Assembly (NCBI RefSeq): GCF_900094795.1 | Contig: NZ_FMBC01000008.1 | Location: 56,796 to 120,795 of the forward strand | Length of the DNA stretch: 64,000 bases | Direction: 5' to 3' | DNA from: Kosakonia oryziphila | Lineage (GTDB): Bacteria > Pseudomonadota > Gammaproteobacteria > Enterobacterales > Enterobacteriaceae | Shown: positions 9,218-21,960 of the stretch, in pieces | Numbering within the stretch: position 1 is the first letter of the stretch | Layout of the letters: every line of letters starts with the position of its first letter | Translations under genes and position numbers: made by a program | The notes under the pieces: model-generated | Told to the model about the DNA's origin: nothing | What the model saw: only the letters and a program-made list of their open reading frames with translations | Database searches by the model: none

Positions 9218-9300
9218 ATGCGACGATCATTTTAGTGCAATCGATCCTGAAGATCCCAGAACCACTGATTCCGCCAGCCCTGTTGTCGTTGCCGTCAAGA

Positions 9301-9316
9301 TGGCATACAAATCGCA
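9301..9316 (+). promoter_or_regulatory. Sigma-54-like promoter for the preT-preA-hydA operon
   Basis: TGGCATACAAATCGCA has GG and GC at -24/-12 spacing and matches 9 of 12 specified consensus bases. A RutR-like box begins 18 bp after it, as in the importer promoter. Confidence 0.55.
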
Positions 9317-9333
9317 TGGCTATTTCTGAAAAC

Positions 9334-9349
9334 TTAACCATCTGGTCAG
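9334..9349 (+). promoter_or_regulatory. RutR-like operator in front of preT
   Basis: TTAACCATCTGGTCAG matches 12 of 14 specified positions of TTGACCA-NN-TGGTCAA. It lies between the sigma-54-like promoter and the AGGAGG ribosome site of preT, a position suited to repression. Confidence 0.65.
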
Positions 9350-9367
9350 GATTATTCAGGAGGCATA

Positions 9368-10751
9368 ATGAACACTCTCGATACGCCGGGGATCTGCCCC
9401 GGTCGGCTGACGCCTGCGGAATATGCCCGTGCGTTCAGCGATGGCGACCCCGCGCTCTCTTCCCCTCAGGCAGTGTTGGAAGCGGAACGCTGCTACTACT
9501 GCTTTGATGCCCCCTGCACCCGCGCCTGCCCGGCGGAGATCGATGTACCGAGCTTTATTCAGCGTATTGCACAGAGTAACGATCGCGGCGCGGCGGAAGT
9601 GATCCTGCGGGCCAACATTCTTGGCGGCACCTGCTCGCGCGTCTGCCCGACAGAAACCCTCTGTGAACAGGCTTGCGTGCGTAATGCGCAGGATGGACGT
9701 CCTCTGGATATCGCCCGTTTGCAGCGCTATGCCACCGATCGCTTTTTCACCTCCCCCGGCAAACCGCTGTTTACTCGCGCCGCCAGTAGCGGTAAACGCG
9801 TGGCGATTGTTGGCGCCGGGCCTGCCGGACTGACTGTAGCGCATGCGCTGGCGCTCGCCGGACATGAGATTGACCTGTTTGATGCCCACGCGAAACCCGG
9901 CGGTCTGAACGCATACGGCCTGGCCCGTTACAAAGTAGCCGGGGATTTTCCGGCGCAGGAAGTGGAGTGGCTGCTGTCGGTGGGCGGTATCACCCTGCAT
10001 TGCGGCCAGGCGCTGGGCCAGCACTTCACGCTGGCGCAACTGCGCGCAGAGTATAACGCGGTATTCCTTGGCCCCGGTTTAGCGGGCGTAAATGCGCTCG
10101 ACAGTGACATGCCAGAACCACACGGCGTGCACGAAGCCGTCGAGTTTATTGCTGAACTGCGTCAGTGCGCCGATCTCAGCCAGATGCCGGTGGGCCGCAA
10201 TGTGGTGGTGATTGGCGGCGGAATGACTGCAGTGGATGCCGCAGTGCAAGCGAAAAAGCTTGGCGCGCGCGAAGTAACGCTGGTTTACCGCCGTGGAGAA
10301 AGCCAGATGAAGGCCTCTCTGAAAGAGCAACTGTGGGCAAAAGCGTGTGGCGTCACATTGCGCTTTCTGGCCGCGCCACTGCGTTTTGAGCAGCAAAATA
10401 ATCAGTTAACTGGTGTGACCTTTTCCCGGACGCAACAGACCGATGCAGGGCTGATGCCTGGCGGTGAAACCTTCACGCTGGCAGCGGATATGGTGCTGAA
10501 AGCGATTGGGCAAAGCTACGATCCGCGTCCGGCGCAGGGCGTGGCGTTAAGCGGTGGGCGCATCGCCGTTGACGAGGAAGGACGCACCTCGCTACCCGGC
10601 GTCTGGGCCGGTGGCGACTGCTGCGCAGGCGGGCTCGATCTCACTGTCGATGCGGTTAGGCAGGGCAAAGCCGCCGCGCGCTCCATCATGCTGGTACTGG
10701 CTATTTCGCAAGCCGACGCCGCCAATGCCACCTTTTTCCAGGAGCCTTCTC

Positions 10752-10759
<8 letters not shown>
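9368..10759 (+). CDS. preT: NAD-dependent dihydropyrimidine dehydrogenase subunit PreT
   Basis: 463 residues. The N-terminal Fe-S part has the cysteine clusters CYYCFDAPCTRACP and CSRVCPTETLCEQAC (about 39-105), followed by an FAD-binding GAGPAGL motif near 155 and a second dinucleotide site (GGGMTAVDAA near 285). This matches E. coli PreT, the small subunit that passes electrons from NADH to PreA for reduction of uracil and thymine to the 5,6-dihydro forms. The gene has an AGGAGG site, overlaps preA by 8 bases, and heads a four-gene operon. Confidence 0.95.
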
Positions 10760-13530
<2,771 letters not shown>

Positions 13531-13545
13531 TTTGGGAGAAAAAAG

Positions 13546-14832
13546 ATGAGTGAAACGATCTCCGCACCGAACGCCGTGGTTGCGACGGGCGACCTGCGCA
13601 TTAATGGCCAGCGTCTGTGGCAATCGCTGATGGATCTGGCGCAAATCGGCGCGACACCGAAAGGCGGTTGTTGTCGCCTGACGCTCACCGACCTTGATCG
13701 CCAGGGGCGCGATTTGGTAGTCGGTTGGGGCAAAGCGGCCGGACTGTCGGTGGAAATAGACCAAATCGGCAATGTCTTTATGCGTCGTGCAGGGCGAAAT
13801 AACAGCCTGCCGCCCATCGTGGCCGGGAGCCATATCGATACCCAGCCGACCGGTGGCAAATTCGACGGTAATTTTGGCGTGTTATCCGCACTGGAAGTGA
13901 TTCGCACGCTCAACGACAACGCTATTGAAACCGACGCGCCTGTCGAAATGGTGTTCTGGACGAACGAAGAGGGCTCACGCTTTGTTCCGGTGATGATGGG
14001 TTCTGGTGTTTTTGCCGGGATCTTTACGCTGGAGCAGGCCTATGCGGCGACCGATACCGCAGGCAAAACAGTATATGATGAACTGCGCAAAATTGGCTAT
14101 GCGGGCGAGCATACGCCAGGCCAGCATCCGATTGGCGCCTATTTTGAAGCGCATATTGAGCAGGGGCCGATTCTGGAAGAGCAGGATATTGCCATCGGCG
14201 TAGTGCAGGCGGTGCTGGGGATCCGTTGGTATGACTGTACGGTTACAGGTATGGAATCGCACGCTGGCCCAACGCCAATGGCGATGCGCAAAGATGCACT
14301 GCAAGTAGCAACCGGCCTGATGCAGGAGGTGATCACCATCGCCAACCAGTTTGCCCCGCACGGGCGCGGAACCGTGGGCATGGTGCAGGTGCATCCTAAC
14401 AGCCGTAACGTGGTGCCGGGCAGCGTCACCTTCTCTATCGATTTTCGCAATATGACCGATGCAGAGGTCGATAAGATGGATGTGGCACTGAAAGCCGTTA
14501 TCCAGCAAACAGCGCAGAAAACCGGGTTGGATATCGCTCTGCGCCAGGTGTCGCAGTACCCGGCAGCGCCCTTCCATGCCGATTGTAAGGAGGCTGTACG
14601 CCGGGCGGCGCAGCAATTAGGTTATTCTCATATGGATATTGTTTCAGGAGCCGGACATGACGCCGTATATATGAGTATGCTGGCACCGACCGGAATGATC
14701 TTTATTCCCTGCAAAGACGGCATAAGCCATAACGAAATTGAATATTCATCGCCAGAACAGGTAAGCGTCGGCGCCAATGTGTTATTGCACGCGATGCTGG
14801 AAAAAGCCGGTGTTGTGGCGCGCAAGATCTGA
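13546..14832 (+). CDS. Zn-dependent N-carbamoyl-beta-alanine amidohydrolase (HyuC/AmaB-type, M20 family)
   Basis: 428 residues of the M20 peptidase-like carbamoylases. Metal-binding motifs are AGSHIDTQPTGGKFDGNFG, NEEGSRF and EAHIEQGP; the dimer-domain substrate segment is SHAGPTPMAMRKDAL; the last metal His is in SHNEIEYSS. It hydrolyses N-carbamoyl-beta-alanine (or carbamoyl amino acids from hydantoins) to the amine, CO2 and ammonia, completing nitrogen release. It is 15 bp after the hydantoinase gene, last in the operon, and followed by a terminator. Whether beta- or alpha-carbamoyl substrates are preferred cannot be read from the sequence. Confidence 0.92.
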   Translation: MSETISAPNAVVATGDLRINGQRLWQSLMDLAQIGATPKGGCCRLTLTDLDRQGRDLVVGWGKAAGLSVEIDQIGNVFMRRAGRNNSLPPIVAGSHIDTQPTGGKFDGNFGVLSALEVIRTLNDNAIETDAPVEMVFWTNEEGSRFVPVMMGSGVFAGIFTLEQAYAATDTAGKTVYDELRKIGYAGEHTPGQHPIGAYFEAHIEQGPILEEQDIAIGVVQAVLGIRWYDCTVTGMESHAGPTPMAMRKDALQVATGLMQEVITIANQFAPHGRGTVGMVQVHPNSRNVVPGSVTFSIDFRNMTDAEVDKMDVALKAVIQQTAQKTGLDIALRQVSQYPAAPFHADCKEAVRRAAQQLGYSHMDIVSGAGHDAVYMSMLAPTGMIFIPCKDGISHNEIEYSSPEQVSVGANVLLHAMLEKAGVVARKI

Positions 14833-14849
14833 TGTCAGTATGGGAAGTA

Positions 14850-14880
14850 GCCCGATTGTCTGCCGTCGGGTTATTTTCTT
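14850..14880 (+). terminator. Terminator of the preT operon
   Basis: GCCCGA / TCGGGT stem with a 10-base loop, followed by TATTTTCTT, just after the carbamoylase stop. Confidence 0.6.
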
Positions 14881-15046
14881 GCCTCAGTTGCCGATAAATA
14901 TCGCAATACTGTACGATCCTGCAATTCTGAATTTGACTTAAATTCCGCAGAAGTTTACAAAAGATACTGCCTTCCCCAGCTCCGACTTGCGCCTTTTCCG
15001 TTTTCGTCCAGGCTTCCATTTTACCCTACGGAAAAAATGGCGGGGA

Positions 15047-15059
15047 TTGACCTGGTCAA
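15047..15059. promoter_or_regulatory. Palindrome TTGACC-T-GGTCAA upstream of the EAL-HDOD gene
   Basis: A perfect 13-bp inverted repeat made of the same half sites as the RutR box but with the central spacer shortened by 3 bp. It lies 57 bp before the EAL-HDOD start. It may be an operator, but RutR binding at this spacing is doubtful. Confidence 0.4.
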
Positions 15060-15115
15060 GCTCGCGTATTACCGACTTTTAAAAGATTTACTGGCATCTG
15101 TAAATGGAGTTTCGC

Positions 15116-16351
15116 ATGTTCTCTTTTGTCGCCCGCCAGGCGATTTTTGATGCAAATATGAACACAGTCGGTTACGAGTTGTTGTTCAGAGACAGTATGA
15201 CAAACCGATTTCCGGACGTAACGCCGGAGTACGCGACTGCTCAAATTATTGTGGAACAATTTCTCGGTTCGCCACTGGGCCGCCTGAAAGAATACAGCGC
15301 TATTTTCGTCAACTTCCCCTATGAATTGCTGGTGCAGGGCATGGCGGAAACGTTGCCGAAAGACAGGGTGATAGTGGAAATCCTCGAAACGGCCAAACCA
15401 ACGTCGCTGCTGCTGCACACGGTAAAACAGCTCTCTGCTCACGGTTTTCGCCTTGCGCTGGACGACTTCGAGCCTGGTGATACGTGGGATGACTTTCTCC
15501 CCTACATCAACATCATTAAATTTGATGTGCGGGTAAACACCCCGGAAGAAATAAGCGGCTATATCAAAGACAAAGGCACCTTACTAAAAGATACGGTGTT
15601 TCTGGCAGAAAAAGTCGAAACTCAGGAAGAGTATGAGTGCTTTAAAAATATAGGATGCACGCTGTTTCAGGGTCATTTTTTCAGCAAGCCGGTGATCCAC
15701 GCCGCCAACAAGCTGATCCAGAACCAGGCCATCACCCTGAAGCTGATGAAAGAGGTGAATGCCGATTCACCGGATTTCAATAAGATCGAAGCGTTGCTGA
15801 AGCAGGATCTGGCGCTGTCGTTCAAAATCATGCGTTATGCACAAAACATTGTCTTTAACGCCCGCGGCATTAAACATATCCGCAGCCAGTCGTTAAAAGA
15901 CATTATCTTCTATCTTGGCGCCAACGAGTTGCGCCGCTTCGTACTGGTCTCCTGCCTGACATCGGTGAATAAAGATGAGACCGATGATATTTATCGCCAG
16001 AGCCTGATTCGCGCCAAGTTTTGCGAACTGGCCTCGGCGCACTCTATCAGCCGCCACTCCGCAGACGATGCCTTTATTGTCGGCCTCTTTTCACAGCTCG
16101 ACAGCATTTTTGAAATGCCGATGGCGGATCTGATAAGTCAGATTGATATTTCTGCCAACGTCATGCTGGCGCTGCGGGAAAAGAAAGGCGCGTTGTACCC
16201 TTACCTGCGCCTGATCGAACTCTACGAACAGCATCAGTGGGAAGAGGTAAGCGCCCTTGGTCACCGTCTGGGTTTCAACCGCAGCATGATTGCGGAGCTG
16301 GTTAAAGCGGCAACCAAATGGACCAACGATATTCCTTCTGACAGCCTCTGA
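15116..16351 (+). CDS. EAL-HDOD signalling protein (YuxH/CdgJ-like)
   Basis: 411 residues: an EAL-like domain (about 1-195) then an HDOD domain (about 200-390). The EAL domain looks degenerate: YELLFRD replaces EALLR, DDFEPG replaces DDFGTG and KFDVR replaces KIDxx, while AEKVET is near the AEGVET motif. Family members of this shape (CdgJ, YuxH) mostly do not hydrolyse c-di-GMP and act through protein interaction in motility and biofilm control. The ATG at 15116 has a GGAG site; one at 15104 does not. It follows the pyrimidine operon but is separated by a terminator and 283 bp. Confidence 0.88.
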   Translation: MFSFVARQAIFDANMNTVGYELLFRDSMTNRFPDVTPEYATAQIIVEQFLGSPLGRLKEYSAIFVNFPYELLVQGMAETLPKDRVIVEILETAKPTSLLLHTVKQLSAHGFRLALDDFEPGDTWDDFLPYINIIKFDVRVNTPEEISGYIKDKGTLLKDTVFLAEKVETQEEYECFKNIGCTLFQGHFFSKPVIHAANKLIQNQAITLKLMKEVNADSPDFNKIEALLKQDLALSFKIMRYAQNIVFNARGIKHIRSQSLKDIIFYLGANELRRFVLVSCLTSVNKDETDDIYRQSLIRAKFCELASAHSISRHSADDAFIVGLFSQLDSIFEMPMADLISQIDISANVMLALREKKGALYPYLRLIELYEQHQWEEVSALGHRLGFNRSMIAELVKAATKWTNDIPSDSL

Positions 16352-16477
16352 GGCCATCAGCTCCAGCTAGCGTTTGTGGCAGATAATGCATCATCTGAAG
16401 CGCAAGCTGGAGCAATTTGATTTACCAATACTGCAGGTGGTGAGAAAGGTTACACGTTCCCTGCTGAAAGGGTGCTT

Positions 16478-16503
16478 AAACCTTATTATCGGGAAGGTTT
16501 TTT
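16478..16503. terminator. Terminator between EAL-HDOD and LysR genes
   Basis: AAACCTT / AAGGTTT stem with a 9-base loop followed by TTTC on the plus strand, lying between convergent genes. The preceding stretch (16352-16477) has only a wide GCTCCAGCT / AGCTGGAGC hairpin. Confidence 0.55.
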
Positions 16504-17399
16504 CAAAGCGGATGGCTACGCACGGCTTCAATAAACAAATGGAAAGCATTACTGTGCTGTTGCCGGTTCGGGTAATAGAGAAAATAACCGGGAAAAACCG
16601 GGCACCACTCATCTAATACCTGTACCAATTCGCCGGATGCCAGCGCATCGTTAACAAGATCCTCAGGTACATAAGCCAGACCAAGCCCGGCGCTCGCAGC
16701 TTCAACACACTGCCTCACCGTATTGACAATAAATCGCCCTTTCACTTTCACTTTTATTTCCTGCCCGGCCCCGGCGAATTCCCAGCAATAAATCCCTCCG
16801 CTCGTCGAGAGACGAAAATTAATGCACTGATGCTGATGTAAATCATCCGGTGTCACAGGTGCGGAATAACGTGAAAAATAATCGGCAGAACCGACAACTT
16901 TCATACGAAAATCGGGGCTAATGCGTACCGCAACCATATCTTTTTCAATGGATTCTCCCAGCCTGACGCCAGCATCAAAACGTTCAGCGACAATATTATT
17001 AAAACCATTGTCAATAAACAGTTCGACATTAATTTTTGGCCAGGCCTCCAGGAATTCTCTTACTTTTGGCCATAAATAAGCATCCGCCGCATGTTCACTG
17101 GTGGCAATGCGAATATTCCCCACTGGCAAACTATTATTGCTCGCTAGATCGTTAAGCTTTTCATCAATTTCTCCCAGACGCGGAACAAGGATATTCAGCA
17201 ACTGTTCGCCAGCTTCCGTTGGTGCGACATTACGTGTGGTACGGATCAGCAACTTCACCCCCAGACGCTCCTCCAGCGTTTTCACCGAATGACTTAATGT
17301 CGATTGGGTAACGCCGAGTCTTGCCGCCGCTTTCGTAAAACTGCACTCACGAGCCACTTCAATAAACGATAACAGATTGACAATATTCTCTCGTAGCAT
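16503..17399 (-). CDS. LysR-family transcriptional regulator (paralogue 1)
   Basis: 298 residues: an N-terminal winged helix-turn-helix (SFTKAAARLGVTQSTLSHSVK) and a C-terminal periplasmic-binding-like effector domain (about 90-295). It has the RFDAGVR and DMVAVRI segments of the AaeR/PecT-type subgroup often annotated near oxidoreductase genes. It is roughly half identical by eye to the LysR gene 360 bp upstream and of identical length, so the two are an old tandem duplication. No target gene is divergent from it, so its regulon is unknown. Confidence 0.88.
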   Translation of the reverse strand: MLRENIVNLLSFIEVARECSFTKAAARLGVTQSTLSHSVKTLEERLGVKLLIRTTRNVAPTEAGEQLLNILVPRLGEIDEKLNDLASNNSLPVGNIRIATSEHAADAYLWPKVREFLEAWPKINVELFIDNGFNNIVAERFDAGVRLGESIEKDMVAVRISPDFRMKVVGSADYFSRYSAPVTPDDLHQHQCINFRLSTSGGIYCWEFAGAGQEIKVKVKGRFIVNTVRQCVEAASAGLGLAYVPEDLVNDALASGELVQVLDEWCPVFPGYFLYYPNRQQHSNAFHLFIEAVRSHPL

Positions 17400-17759
17400 T
17401 GATTTTGTGCGCTATTCCCAACATTAATTTTTATGTGTAGAAATCCTTTTCAGGCAACTCCCGGCGTCAGCATACGCTGATATTTCGCCAAGTCATTTAA
17501 CACTTCAAGCTATTATTCTTAGCAATGGAATAATGCATGCACACCTAACCAGAAGGCCATCAAGCTGTCAGCGTGTTGGTAGATTGCGTTTTTCCGCTTG
17601 TTATTTCGCTGCTGCTTTTATCTATGAATATCGCTCATAAAGACATCCGCATAATCGCTTTATTAACCAATTGATAATTTTCTCGTTACCAGAATCTATT
17701 AAATTGATATAGAAACGCAGTAACCTCAGGGACGATGGTGTTACGCCATCTGGCATTAT
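17400..17759. other. 360-bp intergenic region between the two LysR paralogues
   Basis: AT-rich, no convincing coding frame or hairpin terminator. It must contain the promoter of LysR paralogue 1 and the 3' end of the paralogue 2 transcript. Confidence 0.5.
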
Positions 17760-18674
<915 letters not shown>

Positions 18675-18928
18675 TTACATCATTGCGAGTTATGCTACAC
18701 TCTGCCTGCCATTAAATATATGTTCATAATTCACGAATCGTGCGGCAAAATGGCTCTAACTGCGAAGCAGGTCACTTGTTTTCATGCTATAGCCGACTTT
18801 TTAGATCACCTTTAATGAATTTACTTCATAACCTCAAGTAATAATCACCTCTTAATCAGCACTCATCCAGGCGGTATTATCACGCTCGTTATGGCAGTAA
18901 TATTCCCCACAAAACTGACGAGGTTTTT

Positions 18929-19183
18929 ATGCAACGTTTTACTTTTATCATGACCACTCTGTTTATTTTAGGTACAGCACAACAGGCCTTTTCGGCTGAG
19001 CAAATTAGCGACAGTACCGGCAAACAAAGAATTGGCGTGGTCTCTGTCAGCAATGCGCTGACGCTGGACGAACTGGTGAATAAGCTTGCCGATAAAGCCG
19101 ATCAGCAAGGCGCGAGCGCTTTTCGGGTCTTAGCAACAACCGGCAATAATAAACTTCACGGTGATGCCGAACTCTATAAATAA
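18929..19183 (+). CDS. DUF1471 (YdgH/BhsA/McbA-like) small periplasmic protein 1
   Basis: 84 residues: a signal peptide (cleavage near AFSA-EQI), then one compact DUF1471 domain ending in the family-typical GDAELYK. Members such as BhsA and McbA are stress-induced exported proteins affecting biofilm and outer-membrane permeability. The gene lies between a LysR and a MarA-like regulator, both plausible controllers. A second DUF1471 gene is at 21622. Confidence 0.9.
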   Translation: MQRFTFIMTTLFILGTAQQAFSAEQISDSTGKQRIGVVSVSNALTLDELVNKLADKADQQGASAFRVLATTGNNKLHGDAELYK

Positions 19184-19286
19184 CGGCGCGGCAATCCCCT
19201 CCGCTCATTCACCGAAGACGTCTGGTATTTTAATCAACCGGGATTGTATTTGACAAAAAATCAAGGTTACTAAAAAGGATGCTTCA

Positions 19287-19643
19287 GTGGTTAAACTCGA
19301 ACATATCATTGATGAGTTAATAATCTGGATTGACAGAAATATTCATAAGCCACTGAAAATAGAAGATGTGGCACAGCGTTCCGGCTATTCAAAGTGGCAT
19401 CTGCAACGTGTTTTCTATCAAGTGAAAAATACCAACCTGGCGAATTATATTCGCGACAAAAAACTGGAAATGGCGGCAAGCGATTTAATCCAGAGTGACG
19501 AAAGCATACTCTCAATTTCGTTGAAATATGGCTTCGACTCGCAGCAGTCGTTCACCCGTAGTTTTGCAAAAAAATACCGTTTACCACCCTCGCGCTTTCG
19601 GCGTTTGAACGGCAAGACAAACACCTCCCACGCACCAATTTGA
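19287..19643 (+). CDS. AraC/MarA-type single-domain regulator
   Basis: 118 residues starting with GTG (AAAAGGA site ahead). It is a stand-alone double helix-turn-helix of the MarA/SoxS/RamA kind: IEDVAQRSGYSKWHLQRVFYQ is the first HTH and ISLKYGFDSQQSFTRSFAKKY the second. Such proteins activate efflux and porin-repression genes under antibiotic or redox stress. A decayed RND-pump gene start lies 31 bp downstream, suggesting the regulator once headed an efflux locus. It is not clearly RamA, SoxS or RarA. Confidence 0.9.
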   Translation: MVKLEHIIDELIIWIDRNIHKPLKIEDVAQRSGYSKWHLQRVFYQVKNTNLANYIRDKKLEMAASDLIQSDESILSISLKYGFDSQQSFTRSFAKKYRLPPSRFRRLNGKTNTSHAPI

Positions 19644-19674
19644 TTCTACCTGCCCTTTTCTTTTGAGGATCCTG

Positions 19675-19790
19675 ATGTCGGATTTTTTCATCAGCCGCCC
19701 CATTTTTGCCTGGCATGTTGCCGCTGGTAAGCCGCCACCGTTTCCCCGGCACGAGAAGCCACGATGAGGACAACAAATTTTCAAGCAAGA
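19675..19790 (+). pseudogene. Remnant of an RND efflux transporter gene (both ends only)
   Basis: After a good GAGGA site, ATG at 19675 begins MSDFFISRPIFAW, the invariant N-terminus of AcrB/AcrD-type RND pumps. The match stops after 13 codons. One frame over, from 19714, the sequence reads MLPLVSRHRFPGTRSHDEDN, which looks like the cytoplasmic C-terminal tail of such pumps. The simplest reading is one large internal deletion of about 3 kb leaving both termini. The N-terminal match is strong; the C-terminal one is suggestive. Confidence 0.6.
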
Positions 19791-19812
19791 GGCCGGAATT
19801 TCCGGTCTTTTT
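19791..19812 (+). terminator. Intrinsic terminator after the MarA-like gene and RND remnant
   Basis: GGCCGGAA / TTCCGGTC stem with a 1-2 base loop followed by TTTTTT. Confidence 0.75.
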
Positions 19813-19965
19813 TATTTTACTGCTATGTTAATATTTTCTATTCATATTAATTATATTTAGCCATGCGGCAGCGACAGATATTCGAAAATCAAACATCTGC
19901 TATTAGCAGTGAACAATAAAAACTGCCTGATTAACCATTGAAATTTAAAAGCACATATTGCCAAT

Positions 19966-20100
19966 AAAACTCCCGGGGAACACCCCGGGATATAAAAAAT
20001 AAGCAATAGACAACTAAAAAATGCAATGAGGTTAATAAAACGCTATCAACCTAACCTGGTTATGGCCCTAAAATATTATCGATATGTGCGATAAAAAATA
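19966..20100 (-). ncRNA. Candidate porin-adjacent small RNA
   Basis: A strong minus-strand terminator, TCCCGGGG / CCCCGGGA at 19971-19990, is followed on the minus strand by GTTTTATTGG. No minus-strand gene lies upstream of it. In E. coli, MicF and MicC are encoded in just this arrangement, opposite to ompC and ompN. The 5' end here is a guess, and the sequence is not an obvious MicF or MicC match. The rest of 19813-20284 is AT-rich non-coding porin leader. Confidence 0.35.
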
Positions 20101-20284
20101 GTTCAACTGAATCAAGGTAAATATTTATCAATCTGTGCTAAAAATAATTTACATATTTACAGCAGCGGATCCTGGGTGATAAACAGTACGTTACAACTTG
20201 AATTAACCATGAACCATTTTCATAAATGGTGGCAGATTCTTGTTGCTATTAAAAAACAGTGGCAATTTCTAAGGGTTTATTTAT

Positions 20285-21412
20285 ATGAAAATTTCTCAAC
20301 TGAGTCTTTTAGTCTCTGCTGCGGTACTGTGCTCTTCCGTACAGGCAGCAGAAATCTATAATAAAGACGGTAATAAGTTAGACTTATATGGTTTAATTTC
20401 AGCAGAACATTATTTTTCTGATAATAGCGGCTGGGATGGTGACCAGACTTATATGCGTCTTGGTTTCCGTGGTGAAACCCAAATCAACGACCAGCTCACG
20501 GGTTACGGCCAGTGGCAGATGCATATCGATGCCAATAAATCCGAAGGCGACACCAATACACCACGCACTCGTTATGGTTTTGCTGGTTTAAAATTCGCCA
20601 ATTACGGCTCACTGGATTACGGTCGTAATAAAGGCGTTTTGTATGACTCACTGGGTTATACCGATATGCAGCCTGAGTTCGATGGCATGACCTACGGTTC
20701 CGATCAGTTTATGTTCAGCCGTGGTAACGGCATGCTGACTTACCGCAACTCTGATTTCTTCGGCCTGGTTGATGGCCTGAATTTCTCCCTGCAATATCAG
20801 GGTAAAAATGACGGAGCGGGAGAATCTGGTGCCGGCCGTAATGTGCTGCGCCAGAATGGCGACGGCTATGGTATGTCGCTGGAATATAAAATTGGCGCAG
20901 GCGTAAGCGTTGTCGGTGCAATGAGTTCTGCTGATCGTACTAATGCGCAGAATGATACGGCCAATATTTATGGCAGCGGCAAACGCGCTGAAGCCTATTC
21001 CGGCGCAATCAAATATGATGCCAATAATATTTATCTGGCAGCCATGTTTACTCAGGCGTATAACGCTTCACGCTTTGGTAGTTCATCCAGCGATACGCAA
21101 ACCTTCGGTTATGCTAACGAATCGCAGATTTTCGAAGCCTACGCCAGCTATCAGTTCGATTTTGGCTTACAGCCGTTCGTTGCGTATAACGCGCTGAAAG
21201 GCAAAAAAATCGGCAGCAATACCAGCGGTGTTAGCTATAGTGATGAAGATATCGAAAAATATGTTGACCTGGGTGCAACTTACTATTTCAACAAAAACTT
21301 CAATATGTTCGTCGATTATAAAATTAACCTGATCGATGATGATAAATTCACCCAGGCGGCTGGCATCAATACCGATGACGTTGTTGCTGTAGGTATGGTT
21401 TACCAGTTCTGA
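20285..21412 (+). CDS. OmpC/OmpF/OmpN-family general porin
   Basis: 375 residues: signal peptide ending [18 protein letters not shown], a 16-stranded barrel, and the C-terminal phenylalanine (VYQF) recognised by the BAM machinery. The constriction-loop region has [14 protein letters not shown] where OmpC and OmpF have a DxLPEFGGDT-type sequence, so it is a divergent paralogue rather than the main OmpC or OmpF. It would form a trimeric diffusion channel for small hydrophilic solutes. A possible antisense-oriented sRNA lies upstream, and a clear terminator follows. Confidence 0.93.
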   Translation: MKISQLSLLVSAAVLCSSVQAAEIYNKDGNKLDLYGLISAEHYFSDNSGWDGDQTYMRLGFRGETQINDQLTGYGQWQMHIDANKSEGDTNTPRTRYGFAGLKFANYGSLDYGRNKGVLYDSLGYTDMQPEFDGMTYGSDQFMFSRGNGMLTYRNSDFFGLVDGLNFSLQYQGKNDGAGESGAGRNVLRQNGDGYGMSLEYKIGAGVSVVGAMSSADRTNAQNDTANIYGSGKRAEAYSGAIKYDANNIYLAAMFTQAYNASRFGSSSSDTQTFGYANESQIFEAYASYQFDFGLQPFVAYNALKGKKIGSNTSGVSYSDEDIEKYVDLGATYYFNKNFNMFVDYKINLIDDDKFTQAAGINTDDVVAVGMVYQF

Positions 21413-21420
21413 TTCTCTAC

Positions 21421-21445
21421 AGAGGCGGCACTCGCCGCCTCTTTT
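21421..21445 (+). terminator. Intrinsic terminator of the porin gene
   Basis: Perfect 9-bp stem AGAGGCGGC / GCCGCCTCT with ACTC loop followed by TTTCCCC. Confidence 0.85.
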
Positions 21446-21621
21446 CCCCTCCGCGGAGATTGTATTGTTCTCTGTACGTAACCTCTTTTTATTAAAAGAA
21501 TTGTTGAGTTTTGTTATCTGACAAGTTCGTAATTTTCAGGTCAGAATATTGTCAGCCTCGCCGCGTAAAATAGCAGCTGTAAAGACGATTTTTTACTTCT
21601 GTATAGTATGAGGTGGTTAAG

Positions 21622-21876
21622 ATGAAAAAGGTTACAGCAGCGCTTTTCGCAACGACTCTGGTTATTTTCTCAACGGCAACATGGGCAGCAACGCAAGTGA
21701 CGTCCACAGCCGGTTTGAACGAGATTGGCAGCGTCTCCGTGTCCGGTGCAGATACCTTAAGTGACCTGCAACACCAGTTGCGACAGAAAGCAACTCAGGA
21801 TGGTGCCAGCAGCTTTAAAATCGTTTCTGCCGGTGGCGATGATAAATATTATGGTGTTGCAACACTGTATAAATAA
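21622..21876 (+). CDS. DUF1471 small periplasmic protein 2
   Basis: 84 residues from the ATG at 21622 with AGGTGG ahead; a GTG three codons earlier is inside that site. Signal peptide MKKVTAALFATTLVIFSTATWA, then a DUF1471 domain with the family's IGSVSVSGADTLSDL and ASSFKIVSAGGDDKYYGVATLYK pattern. It is a paralogue of the 18929 gene, and both end in LYK. Likely a stress-inducible exported protein of the BhsA group. Confidence 0.9.
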   Translation: MKKVTAALFATTLVIFSTATWAATQVTSTAGLNEIGSVSVSGADTLSDLQHQLRQKATQDGASSFKIVSAGGDDKYYGVATLYK

Positions 21877-21911
21877 GCCGCAGGCCGGATATCCGGCAGA
21901 CAGTGAATGAA

Positions 21912-21946
21912 AAGGGAGGCCAGTCGCGCCTCCCTTCTCTTTTCTC
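21912..21946. terminator. Bidirectional terminator between DUF1471 gene and arsC
   Basis: Perfect stem AAGGGAGGC / GCCTCCCTT with a 7-base loop, U-rich on both strands. Confidence 0.8.
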
Positions 21947-21960
21947 ACTCAGAAAAGCCG

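Noticed and set aside
10554..10751. N-terminal extension of the PreA frame
   Set aside because: It lies wholly within preT in another frame; the ATG at 10752 gives the normal PreA N-terminus.
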